Of a DNA stretch of 18,965 nt, positions 7,122 to 15,167 are shown one piece after another (within the stretch, counting starts at the first letter, position 1; the number at the start of each line of letters is the position of its first letter). The translations under genes were made by a program, and so were the position numbers. The notes beneath the pieces are model-generated. The model was not told where the DNA came from. It ran no database searches and saw nothing but the letters and a program-made list of their open reading frames with translations. The DNA comes from Gammaproteobacteria bacterium (lineage in GTDB: Bacteria > Pseudomonadota > Gammaproteobacteria > Porifericomitales > Porifericomitaceae), in NCBI GenBank assembly GCA_028817255.1, contig JAPPQA010000038.1, positions 1 to 18,965 on the forward strand. The letters run 5' to 3'.

Positions 7122-8369
7122 CTACGCCGTTGCTCTGACATGGAACTCGTAGAGCAATTTTTTAGAGTTCCGCTTTCTGACGATCTCAGAACCGACATTG
7201 GCGAAACCGGCATTTCTGAGCAGATCCTCGTAGAGCCGTTCTGATGGGATCGGATGCCCGTAGAACACTGAGTTCCCAATGATGTAGTGGACGGCACCCC
7301 CCGGCCTAACCACCCTGCGAGCCGCCATAAAGTGCCGGCTCATATCCTCGAAATACTTGAGAATATACTGGCTCATCAACATGCCGTTCTTGGGATGCGA
7401 ACCGCGTATCCTGTCGAGAATCGGCGCAAGGTAACCGGGGACGAAGGCCCCCTGAGGTTTCCAGTCCGCAAGCCGCGAAGTTGCGATTCCCCAAGTGCCG
7501 CCGATCGTATCCCAGTCCAGTTCGCCTGCCTCACGAGCTGCAACGATGTAATCAAGCCAGTACATATAGGGCCGGAGTTCCCTGATGTACGAAATGCGGT
7601 TGGGATAGGGCGGCGATGTAATCAGCACGTCGAATATCCGGGCATTCCCGTTGCTCAGGAGCGTGAGATCTCGGCTGTCGTCCCTGATAATCTCCACGTT
7701 TCCCGCCGGATTGTCCCGGGCATCGGTGGCGACGGTGTCCAGGTCCCTTTTGAACTGCTCCGCATGCCTCGTGGCAGCCGGGATCAGCGGTAGAATATTG
7801 CTCTCGTTCTTCTCTTTGAGCGTCATGGAAACCCGGTTGAAACCGGCGTTGGAGAGAGCGATCACCGTTCTGGAAAACGCAACGCGAAGCAGGTCTCCGA
7901 CTGGCGCACCGGTCGTTTCGTCGGCATACAAAGCCGCCTTCAACTGCCGGAGGAAAGCAAGCTCCGCACGGTCCCACCACTTGTCTATGTTCGCGATTGC
8001 CGGCGGAGAAGCGGGCCTAAGCCCCTTCCGGGCGGCGGCGAGAATCCGTTCCCCCGCCTGCAACAGTTCTTCAATCTCGGACTCGGAGTAGCGCCGGCCC
8101 TTGGTCTTTGCGAACCAAATCAAAAACGGGTTGATATCTATCGCAGTGCCTGCATGACCCTTGTAAGCGGCACAAAGAGATGTCGTGCCCGTGCCGGAAA
8201 AGGGGTCGAGAACGGCCAATCCTTCGCCTGTGAGATCGTTGAGAACCTGATTTACGATCTTGACGGAATAGGCAGGGGTAAGCCGAAGCCACCCGTGCCG
8301 ACCATGCTCGCGGTTATGCTTGAAAGTCAGGTCTGCTCGCTGCCGCGCTCTTGGAATAGCCATCTGCAT
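7122..8369 (-). CDS. DNA amino-methyltransferase of a restriction-modification system
   Basis: A 415-residue SAM-dependent DNA methyltransferase. Motif I is DPFSGTGTT (residues 55-63, SAM binding) and motif IV is TSPPYPN (251-257, catalytic), which marks an exocyclic-amino methylase acting on N6-adenine or N4-cytosine. A conserved FKHN...HGWLRLTPAYS segment (16-35) precedes motif I and may be motif X, so the order is X-I-IV, unlike the beta class. The roughly 190 residues between motifs I and IV probably contain target recognition. ATG 8369 and ATG 8363 are both possible starts. The gene begins 15 bases after the stop of the upstream gene on the same strand, which is read as the restriction enzyme. 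Base composition is visibly less GC-rich than the neighbours, suggesting horizontal acquisition. The recognition sequence cannot be deduced. Confidence 0.88.
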   Translation of the reverse strand: MQMAIPRARQRADLTFKHNREHGRHGWLRLTPAYSVKIVNQVLNDLTGEGLAVLDPFSGTGTTSLCAAYKGHAGTAIDINPFLIWFAKTKGRRYSESEIEELLQAGERILAAARKGLRPASPPAIANIDKWWDRAELAFLRQLKAALYADETTGAPVGDLLRVAFSRTVIALSNAGFNRVSMTLKEKNESNILPLIPAATRHAEQFKRDLDTVATDARDNPAGNVEIIRDDSRDLTLLSNGNARIFDVLITSPPYPNRISYIRELRPYMYWLDYIVAAREAGELDWDTIGGTWGIATSRLADWKPQGAFVPGYLAPILDRIRGSHPKNGMLMSQYILKYFEDMSRHFMAARRVVRPGGAVHYIIGNSVFYGHPIPSERLYEDLLRNAGFANVGSEIVRKRNSKKLLYEFHVRATA

Positions 8370-8384
8370 ACCTGGACTTCTTGG

Positions 8385-9182
8385 TTAGTTCAGAGCCAGC
8401 AAAGCCTTGAGGACCTCGTCAACGGTGCTTTTGAGTCGTCTTGTATTACGCCGAAGAAAATCGGCGAGATTATAGCCGATGATGTCCTTCATGAAGGTAA
8501 AGGTCGAGTTCAAGTCGTCGCCGGTGGTGTTTCCGATCAATATCGTCCAACGATTATCCTGGTAGCGTTGCGCTATGTCTTCATCGAATTGGGTGGACAG
8601 GAGCATGATTGCAGGCAGATACCGCTTCGTATAGGCGGTAGCCGCATTGGCTATATCGGCGTTCTGGCGCTTTGAGTCCTTGCTTTTGTAGCCTTGCCGA
8701 ATCTCAAAGACCACGCCCTTTAGGGTCTTAATCGCTTTCTCGTCAACATTGAGCCGGGCAGCGGCACGCTCAATCCAGTTCCTGATACGTGCCTGGTCCT
8801 TGATGTTTTTCAAGTCTTCGAGATCGATCCGGCCGTCCAGCGCAAGGGTACGGGCGCCGATACTGCCCTGGGGCGGTATCCGGTAAGACCACTTGGCCTG
8901 CTTTTCCGACAGCCCAAGTTCGTCTTGCAGAATCTCTCGGAAAAGCCGCTCGCTGCCGATCCCAATCTGGCGGTAGATGCTCGTCATTCCTCCAGCGGCT
9001 TTGTGGGCCGCATAAATGAGAGGACTGTCCAAGCCGAACCAGGAATAAAAGGGGTCGGCTGTGTGCATGGCCTCGAAATCTGCGAGGGTGATTCCACTCT
9101 TCGTTCCCATTTTTGGCTTGTATTCTGAGCACTTGCGTACAGGATCGAGAAGCAATTGCAGATATCGCTCATCACGGCCCAT
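8385..9182 (-). CDS. Putative type II restriction endonuclease
   Basis: A 265-residue soluble protein encoded directly upstream of a DNA methyltransferase, 15 bases apart on the same strand, the standard layout of a restriction-modification pair. I do not recognise it as a named enzyme. A conserved-looking segment VVFEIRQGYKSKDSKRQNAD (residues 157-176) starts at the end of a hydrophobic strand and is rich in Glu, Lys and Asp; it may hold a divergent PD-(D/E)xK-type nuclease core, with acidic candidates Asp116/Asp120 and Glu160 and basic candidates Lys166/Lys168. The C-terminal part has a second strand-helix pattern (ILIGNTTGDD). No membrane segment or signal is seen. Start ATG 9182 has only a weak ribosome site. 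By eye its GC content is near one half, against about two thirds in flanking genes. The nuclease role is inferred mainly from context. Confidence 0.7.
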   Translation of the reverse strand: MGRDERYLQLLLDPVRKCSEYKPKMGTKSGITLADFEAMHTADPFYSWFGLDSPLIYAAHKAAGGMTSIYRQIGIGSERLFREILQDELGLSEKQAKWSYRIPPQGSIGARTLALDGRIDLEDLKNIKDQARIRNWIERAAARLNVDEKAIKTLKGVVFEIRQGYKSKDSKRQNADIANAATAYTKRYLPAIMLLSTQFDEDIAQRYQDNRWTILIGNTTGDDLNSTFTFMKDIIGYNLADFLRRNTRRLKSTVDEVLKALLALN

Positions 9183-9551
9183 TGCAACTACCCATTGATT
9201 GCGGTTACCGGGTTCATCAGCAGATCGTTACAGCAGGTCATTAGCGCCAGGCCACTACCCGGACAACCAGGCGCTCCAGGCACGCCAAGAATCGCCGGCA
9301 GAACAAGGCGAATCTACTTACATCCGGTTCCCGCTTCGCGTATTGCGGAAAACAGCACTCCCCATGCGGATAGATGCTTCCTCCGCATCCTTCGCATTGC
9401 CATAGCCTGTCGCCTGTCCAGTAATGGTGCGCCACACACCTGGCAGTAACCACAGTACGCCGTCGCCGCATACTTCACCGCTATTCCTGCGCTCCCAGGT
9501 CTTCGTTTATACGACCGTCAGTCATAATCGCCCCCGCCGGCGGCGGCGCAT
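9183..9551. other. Gene-free stretch between the R-M cassette and metF
   Basis: About 370 bases separate the start of the putative endonuclease from the end of metF. No recognised gene lies here. A 76-codon minus-strand frame (9241-9471) contains CEGCGG and a later CC pair, vaguely like a small zinc-binding protein, but has no ribosome site or known family. The piece probably contains the endonuclease promoter, which I could not locate with confidence. Confidence 0.4.
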
Positions 9552-10502
9552 TCAGCCGCACGATGCGGAATCCCGCCCCGCCTGCCCCGTCTCCGCCGGC
9601 GCCTCCTGCCCCGGCGCCGCACCCGGAAGGCCCAGCTGCCGCCACAGCGCCACCGTAGCCGCAGCGCGGTTCAGAGTGTAAAAGTGCAGGCCGGGCGCCC
9701 CGCCCTGCAACAACCGCTCGCACAAAGAGGCCACCACCTCCTGGCCGAAAGCGCAAATGCCTTCCCGGTCGCCCTCCAGGTCCCGCAGGCGGTACAGCAA
9801 CCAGCGCGGCACCTCGGCGCAGCAGATGCGGGAAAACCGCAGCAGCCGCGAATAACTGGAAATCGGCATAACGCCGGGGAAAATAGGGATGTCGATCCCC
9901 AACCGGGCACAACCTTCCAGGAAACGGAAATAGGCGTCAGGGTTGTAGAAATACTGGGTGATGGCACTATTGGCGCCAGCCTCCACCTTGCGCCGAAAGT
10001 GTTCCAGGTCGGCGGCGGCGCTCTCGGCCTGGGGGTGAAATTCCGGGTGCGCCGCGACCTCGATATGGAAATGACTTCCCGTCTCCTTGCGGATCCATGC
10101 GACCAATTCGCTGGCGTAATGCAATTCGCCGCTACCTGCCAGGCCGGAGGGGACATCGCCGCGCAAGGCGACCAGATGGCACACTCCGGCCGCGCGGTAG
10201 GCGCTCAAAACCGCGCGCAGTTGTTCCAGACTGGAGCCAGCGCAGGAAATATGGGGGACGCCGGTCATTCCCGTGCGGCGTTGCAGTTCGACAACCGTCT
10301 CCAGGGTGTATTCGCGGGTGCTGCCGCCAGCGCCGAAGGTCACCGAAAAGAAATCTGGCGCCAGCGCCGCCAACTCCCGCGCGGCCTCGTGCAACACCTG
10401 CCGCTGCTTGGCGTCGCGCGGCGGGAAGAACTCCACGCTACAGCACGGCTGGGGGCCTGCGCTGCGCTGCCCGGCTGGTACGGCCCCGGCGTCCGTCCCC
10501 AC
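9552..10502 (-). CDS. metF: Methylenetetrahydrofolate reductase
   Basis: A protein of about 316 residues that reduces 5,10-methylene-THF to 5-methyl-THF with FAD and NADH, supplying the methyl group for methionine. Motifs are VEFFPPRD (Glu24, the proton-relay glutamate), VTFGAGGSTRE, ALRGDVPSG, EVAAHPEFHPQ, KVEAGANSAITQYFY and FPGVMPI, spread over the full TIM barrel. The reading frame stays open into ahcY, but that extension is out-of-frame ahcY sequence. The start is taken as GTG 10502, eight bases past the ahcY stop, with TGAGG serving both as ahcY stop and as Shine-Dalgarno. A tail of some 24 Gly/Ala/Gln-rich residues at the C-terminus exceeds the usual length. It is the third gene of the metK-ahcY-metF unit. 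Confidence 0.94.
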   Translation of the reverse strand: MGTDAGAVPAGQRSAGPQPCCSVEFFPPRDAKQRQVLHEAARELAALAPDFFSVTFGAGGSTREYTLETVVELQRRTGMTGVPHISCAGSSLEQLRAVLSAYRAAGVCHLVALRGDVPSGLAGSGELHYASELVAWIRKETGSHFHIEVAAHPEFHPQAESAAADLEHFRRKVEAGANSAITQYFYNPDAYFRFLEGCARLGIDIPIFPGVMPISSYSRLLRFSRICCAEVPRWLLYRLRDLEGDREGICAFGQEVVASLCERLLQGGAPGLHFYTLNRAAATVALWRQLGLPGAAPGQEAPAETGQAGRDSASCG

Positions 10503-10510
10503 CGGCGGCC

Positions 10511-11844
<1,334 letters not shown>

Positions 11845-11848
<4 letters not shown>

Positions 11849-13050
11849 GCGTTCCTCCCGACGGCGCTGGCGGCCTTTGGACGGGACCCCCGCAGTCCGC
11901 GCAGGGCCTCGGCGCGGTCGGTGCGCTCCCAGGGAAAGTCCGCATCCTTGCGACCAAAGTGGCCATAGGCGGCAGTACGGCTATAGATGGGTCGGGCCAG
12001 GTCCAGCATCTCAATGATGCCGCGGGGGCGCAGGTCGAAATGCTCCCGCACCGCAGCGGCCAACGATTCCTCCGGCAACTGGCCGGTGCCGAATGCCTGT
12101 ACGCTCACGGAGGTAGGTTCGGCGACGCCGATGGCGTAGGCCAGTTGCACCTCGCAGCGATCCGCCAGCTCGGCGGCCACGATGTTCTTGGCGATATAGC
12201 GCGCCGCGTAAGCCGCCGAACGATCCACCTTGGAAGGGTCCTTGCCGGAGAAGGCGCCGCCGCCATGGCGCGCCATGCCGCCGTAAGTATCCACGATGAT
12301 CTTCCTGCCCGTCAGTCCGCAATCCGCCGCCGGCCCGCCCACCACGAAGCGCCCGGTGGGGTTAATATAGTAGCGCGTCGCCCGATCCAGCCAACCGGAC
12401 GGCGCCAGCACCGGCTTAACGATCTCCTCCATCACCGCCTCTTCCAGGTCGCCCTGGGACATCTCCGGGTCATGTTGCGTGGACAGGACCACCGAGTCCA
12501 CAGCGACCGGCCGGTGCTCCCGGTAGCGGAAAGACACCTGGCTCTTCGCGTCCGGGCGCAACCACGGCAGACGACCGCTACGCCGCAATTCCGCCTGGCG
12601 CCGCACCAGGAGGTGCGCGTACTCCAGGGGCGCCGGCATCAAAGTGTCCGTTTCCCGACATGCATAGCCGAACATCATGCCCTGGTCGCCTGCGCCCTGC
12701 TCCCTGCCGCCCGCCTCGTCCACGCCCAACGCGATATCCGCCGACTGCTGCTCCAGCATGAACTGCACTGCACAACCCCTGCCGTCGAAACCCAGCTCCG
12801 GGTCGTCGTAACCGGCGCCGCAAATGGTCTCCCGCACCCGCGCCTGCAACTCCTCCATCTTCAGGGAAGGCCCGGAGACTTCACCGGCCACCAGCGCCAG
12901 CCCGGATTTGAGCAGGGTCTCGCAGGCGACCCGCGCCCGCGGGTCGCGCTCCAGGTACGCATCAAGCAGGCCGTCCGAGATCTGATCGGCCAGTTTATCG
13001 GGATGCCCCTCGGATACGGACTCAGAGGTAAAGAGATACTCGCCGGACAT
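11845..13050 (-). CDS. metK: S-adenosylmethionine synthetase
   Basis: A 401-residue methionine adenosyltransferase that makes SAM from ATP and methionine in the cytoplasm. It is nearly collinear with E. coli MetK: LFTSESVSEGHPDK at the start (ATP site), GAGDQGMMFGYA, PDAKSQV, the P-loop-like GGGAFSGKDPSKVDRSA, and YGHFGRKDADFPWE near the end. About 15 extra residues (LRGSRPKAASAVGRNA) follow the usual C-terminus. The start at 13050 is fixed by homology, yet there is no Shine-Dalgarno close by; the nearest purine-rich run, AAGGTGG, is about 23 bases upstream. It is the first gene of metK-ahcY-metF, with an ATGA overlap to ahcY. Confidence 0.97.
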
Positions 13051-13381
13051 CGAAAATTGAACTATTGGCCGCCACCTTCGGACAGGCGCGCGGCAACAAA
13101 GAGACTTCTTGCATGACGTTCTATTTCATTCCTTAAGCGGGCCGGGATTTCTGACCGCCGCCCACGAGCCGCCCACGATGTATGCAACGGCGCATTGCGG
13201 AGGCTCGGCGGCGCAGCAACCCTTCAAAACCGCATAGCCTATCAAAAACCCCGCTCCCTTCCCAGCCGGAGTCTTTTCCAACGATAGCGACCCGGAACGC
13301 AGAATGCGATTTCAACGGCAAAACAGTCCCTAACGGGGCGCAATTGGAGCTAAATTCGAGATAAAAAGACTACCGCCGCGT
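13051..13381 (-). promoter_or_regulatory. Long leader region of the metK operon with a bulged hairpin
   Basis: This 331-base stretch between lpxH and metK holds no recognised gene. On the transcribed (minus) strand a stem forms from 13213-13202 and 13170-13156: two 6-bp GC-rich helices separated by a 3-base bulge, enclosing a smaller GCAA/TTGC hairpin. Together with the missing Shine-Dalgarno at metK it suggests leader-level control. I looked for the signatures of SAM-I and SAH riboswitches and did not find them in the right order, so no class is named. No convincing promoter was picked out. Confidence 0.3.
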
Positions 13382-14221
13382 TCATGCCGGCACGCAGGCG
13401 CCGGCTGTCGCGTCCGCAGCCGCCGCGTCCAGGTACTCCCGCACCCGCAACATGCGCATATCTCCCTCCCTACAGACCATGACGCAGTCCTTGCGGTACC
13501 AATCCCCCAAAACATAACGGGTTGCCGATTCTCCCTCCAGGGAAAAATCGTGCCGCCCCTGCCGGTGCGTATGGCCGTGGACCAACAGCCGCGCCCCGTG
13601 CGCCTTCATCGCCCGGTCCACTGCCACCTGATCTACGTCAACCCGCGGCCGTTCGCTGTTTGCCATCTTGCGACGGGCGCCGCGGGCGCAGCGCAGACGG
13701 GCGCGCAATGGCAACACCTGGAACAGGCCGCGGAACAGGGGATTGTCCACACAACGGCGATATACCTGGTACTTGCGGTCGCTGCTGCACAGAGAGTCGC
13801 CGTGGCAGAGCAGCGCACGGCGGCCTTCCAGGTCCACCACCGACAGGTCCGGCAGCAACGTGCAGCCGGTCACCGCGGCGAAGCGCTCCCCGACCAGGAA
13901 ATCCCGGTTGCCTCGCATGAAGAAGACCTGCATTCCCAGGCTCGTGGCCGTAGCCAGCGCCGCCAGAATCACCGGATGCGGCGGCGTCAGGTCGTCGTCC
14001 CCCATCCACATCTCGAACAGGTCTCCCAGCACGTACAAGGTCCGCGCCCGTCCTACGGCCGCCCGCAACAACTCCTGGAACAGCTCCAGCTTCGCTGGCC
14101 GCTCGACGCTCAAATGCAGATCGGAGACCAGCAATGTCTCCGCCGGTTCCGGCGCCTGTAGAGACGCCGCGCGAGACTGCCGGGACGGGCCCCTCGCCTC
14201 CTTCGCCGACGCTCCCATCAT
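13382..14221 (-). CDS. lpxH: UDP-2,3-diacylglucosamine pyrophosphatase
   Basis: A 279-residue metallophosphoesterase that hydrolyses UDP-2,3-diacylglucosamine to lipid X, the fourth step of lipid A synthesis, at the inner membrane face. The full set of metal motifs is present: SDLHL (Asp34, His36), GDLFEMW (Asp67), GNRDF (Asn105, Arg106), CHGD (His140) and HGHTH (215-219). The core from TLLVSDLHL onward matches the usual length of about 240-250. The start is uncertain: ATG 14221 and ATG 14218 add about 28 polar residues before the core, and GTG 14278 would add a Gly-rich stretch encoded by a G-run. ATG 14221 is preferred, with GGGCGGGG directly upstream. It is on the same strand as metK, 331 bases upstream. 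Confidence 0.92.
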   Translation of the reverse strand: MMGASAKEARGPSRQSRAASLQAPEPAETLLVSDLHLSVERPAKLELFQELLRAAVGRARTLYVLGDLFEMWMGDDDLTPPHPVILAALATATSLGMQVFFMRGNRDFLVGERFAAVTGCTLLPDLSVVDLEGRRALLCHGDSLCSSDRKYQVYRRCVDNPLFRGLFQVLPLRARLRCARGARRKMANSERPRVDVDQVAVDRAMKAHGARLLVHGHTHRQGRHDFSLEGESATRYVLGDWYRKDCVMVCREGDMRMLRVREYLDAAAADATAGACVPA

Positions 14222-14347
14222 CCCCGCCCTGCGAGCAGTATCGCCCCCGCCCCCGCCCCCGGCAGGGCGCTCCCCCACGACGGGCGCGCGCCGCCCCTTG
14301 CGGACGGCGCCAGAGTCTCCAGTCGCCCTTGCCTGTACATACGGCTT

Positions 14348-14377
14348 ATTCTAGCCTCGATTACGGCCCCTCCCCAA
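14348..14377 (-). promoter_or_regulatory. Weak candidate promoter for lpxH
   Basis: On the minus strand TTGGGG (14377-14372) and TAGAAT (14353-14348) are 18 bases apart, about 130 bases upstream of the lpxH start. The -35 match is poor. The gene-free stretch 14222-14549 around it also contains a C-rich plus-strand tract (14244-14260) that makes the lpxH leader G-rich. Confidence 0.3.
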
Positions 14378-14549
14378 TGCAACCCCCATTTTAAGCCCTG
14401 TCCCGGCAATGCCCGCGGCGGCAACAGCCTCCGCATAAGCGATATCCACACCGCGCTGCCGCGGCACTGCGCCGGCGGCGGCCTCGTCCTGGCAATACCT
14501 CCGCCGCCGCCATCCCGAGAGCCATATGTGGCAACTTCATACAGACAAT

Positions 14550-14579
14550 TGACGTTACCCACTTGCAACCCCTATGATC
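14550..14579 (+). promoter_or_regulatory. Promoter of the tRNA operon
   Basis: TTGACG (14550-14555) and TATGAT (14574-14579) are 18 bases apart, five of six consensus bases each, with transcription expected to start near 14586, about 15 bases before tRNA-Pro. The GC-rich run after the -10 element (CCCGGCGCG) resembles the discriminator of stringently controlled stable-RNA promoters. Confidence 0.75.
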
Positions 14580-14600
14580 CCGGCGCGTCGTCGGTTCGGT

Positions 14601-14674
<74 letters not shown>

Positions 14675-14703
14675 GTTCTCCTCTTTGCGCCGCCGCGCCG
14701 CCT

Positions 14704-14780
14704 GCGCCCGTAGCTCAATCGGATAGAGCATCGGCCTTCTAAGCCGAGGGTTGCAGGTTCGATTCCTGCCGGGCGCGCCA
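14704..14780 (+). tRNA. tRNA-Arg (anticodon TCT)
   Basis: Acceptor GCGCCCG/CGGGCGC, D-stem GCTC/GAGC, anticodon stem TCGGC/GCCGA with loop CTTCTAA (anticodon 14738-14740), T-arm GCAGG/CCTGC with TTCGATT. Discriminator G is followed by an encoded CCA. It reads AGA codons, rare in this GC-rich sequence. Confidence 0.97.
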
Positions 14781-14793
14781 GGCCGCATCTTAC

Positions 14794-14869
14794 GGTGAGC
14801 GTAGCTCAGCGGTAGAGCCCCGGATTGTGGCTCCGGTGGTCGTGGGTTCGACTCCCATCGCTCACCCCA
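14794..14869 (+). tRNA. tRNA-His (anticodon GTG)
   Basis: Acceptor GTGAGCG/CGCTCAC extended by the histidine-specific G(-1):C73 pair (14794 and 14866), anticodon stem CCGGA/TCCGG with loop TTGTGGC (anticodon 14827-14829), T-arm with TTCGACT, and encoded CCA at 14867-14869. Confidence 0.97.
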
Positions 14870-14875
14870 TCGAGC

Positions 14876-14949
14876 GGGCCGTTAGCTCAATTAGGTAGAG
14901 CAGGGGACTCTTAATCCCAAGGTTATAGGTTCGATTCCTATACGGCCCA
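14876..14949 (+). tRNA. tRNA-Lys (anticodon CTT)
   Basis: Acceptor GGGCCGT/ACGGCCC, D-stem GCTC/GAGC, anticodon loop CTCTTAA (anticodon 14910-14912), T-arm ATAGG/CCTAT with TTCGATT, discriminator A, no encoded CCA. The first pair of the anticodon stem is a G-A mismatch (14903 and 14919); otherwise the fold is normal. It lies six bases after tRNA-His. Confidence 0.95.
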
Positions 14950-14964
14950 TAGAATTCCGCGGTC

Positions 14965-14986
14965 CCGGCGCCCGGGGCGGCGCCGG
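14965..14986 (+). terminator. GC hairpin after the tRNA cluster, possible terminator
   Basis: CCGGCGCC (14965-14972) and GGCGCCGG (14979-14986) form a perfect 8-bp stem around a six-base loop, 15 bases past tRNA-Lys. There is no T-run, so termination would need help or the hairpin may serve as a 3' processing barrier. Confidence 0.45.
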
Positions 14987-15167
14987 CACATCCGGCGAGA
15001 GAAGGAACGGTCCTGCCGGCGCGGTGGTTTGGGCCCCCGCAAGAACTATGTCAAGCCCAAAGCGGCAATGTCCCTTCTTGCCTGTTGGGGAGGGGAGATA
15101 CATGGGGAAATTAGTAAGCGCAGAACGGGCAACCCGCATGGGCCGCGCATCAACGCAGGCGCACCGC

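Noticed and set aside
13140..13260. SAH riboswitch upstream of metK
   Set aside because: Pieces resembling its conserved segments occur only on the plus strand and in the wrong order, so the class cannot be supported.
13133..13321. A 62-codon frame upstream of metK
   Set aside because: It would need a TTG start, has no ribosome site and no recognisable family; the region is better read as leader.
14950..15167. Integrase or attachment site at the tRNA-Lys 3' end
   Set aside because: No integrase gene and no repeat of the tRNA 3' end were seen in the window.
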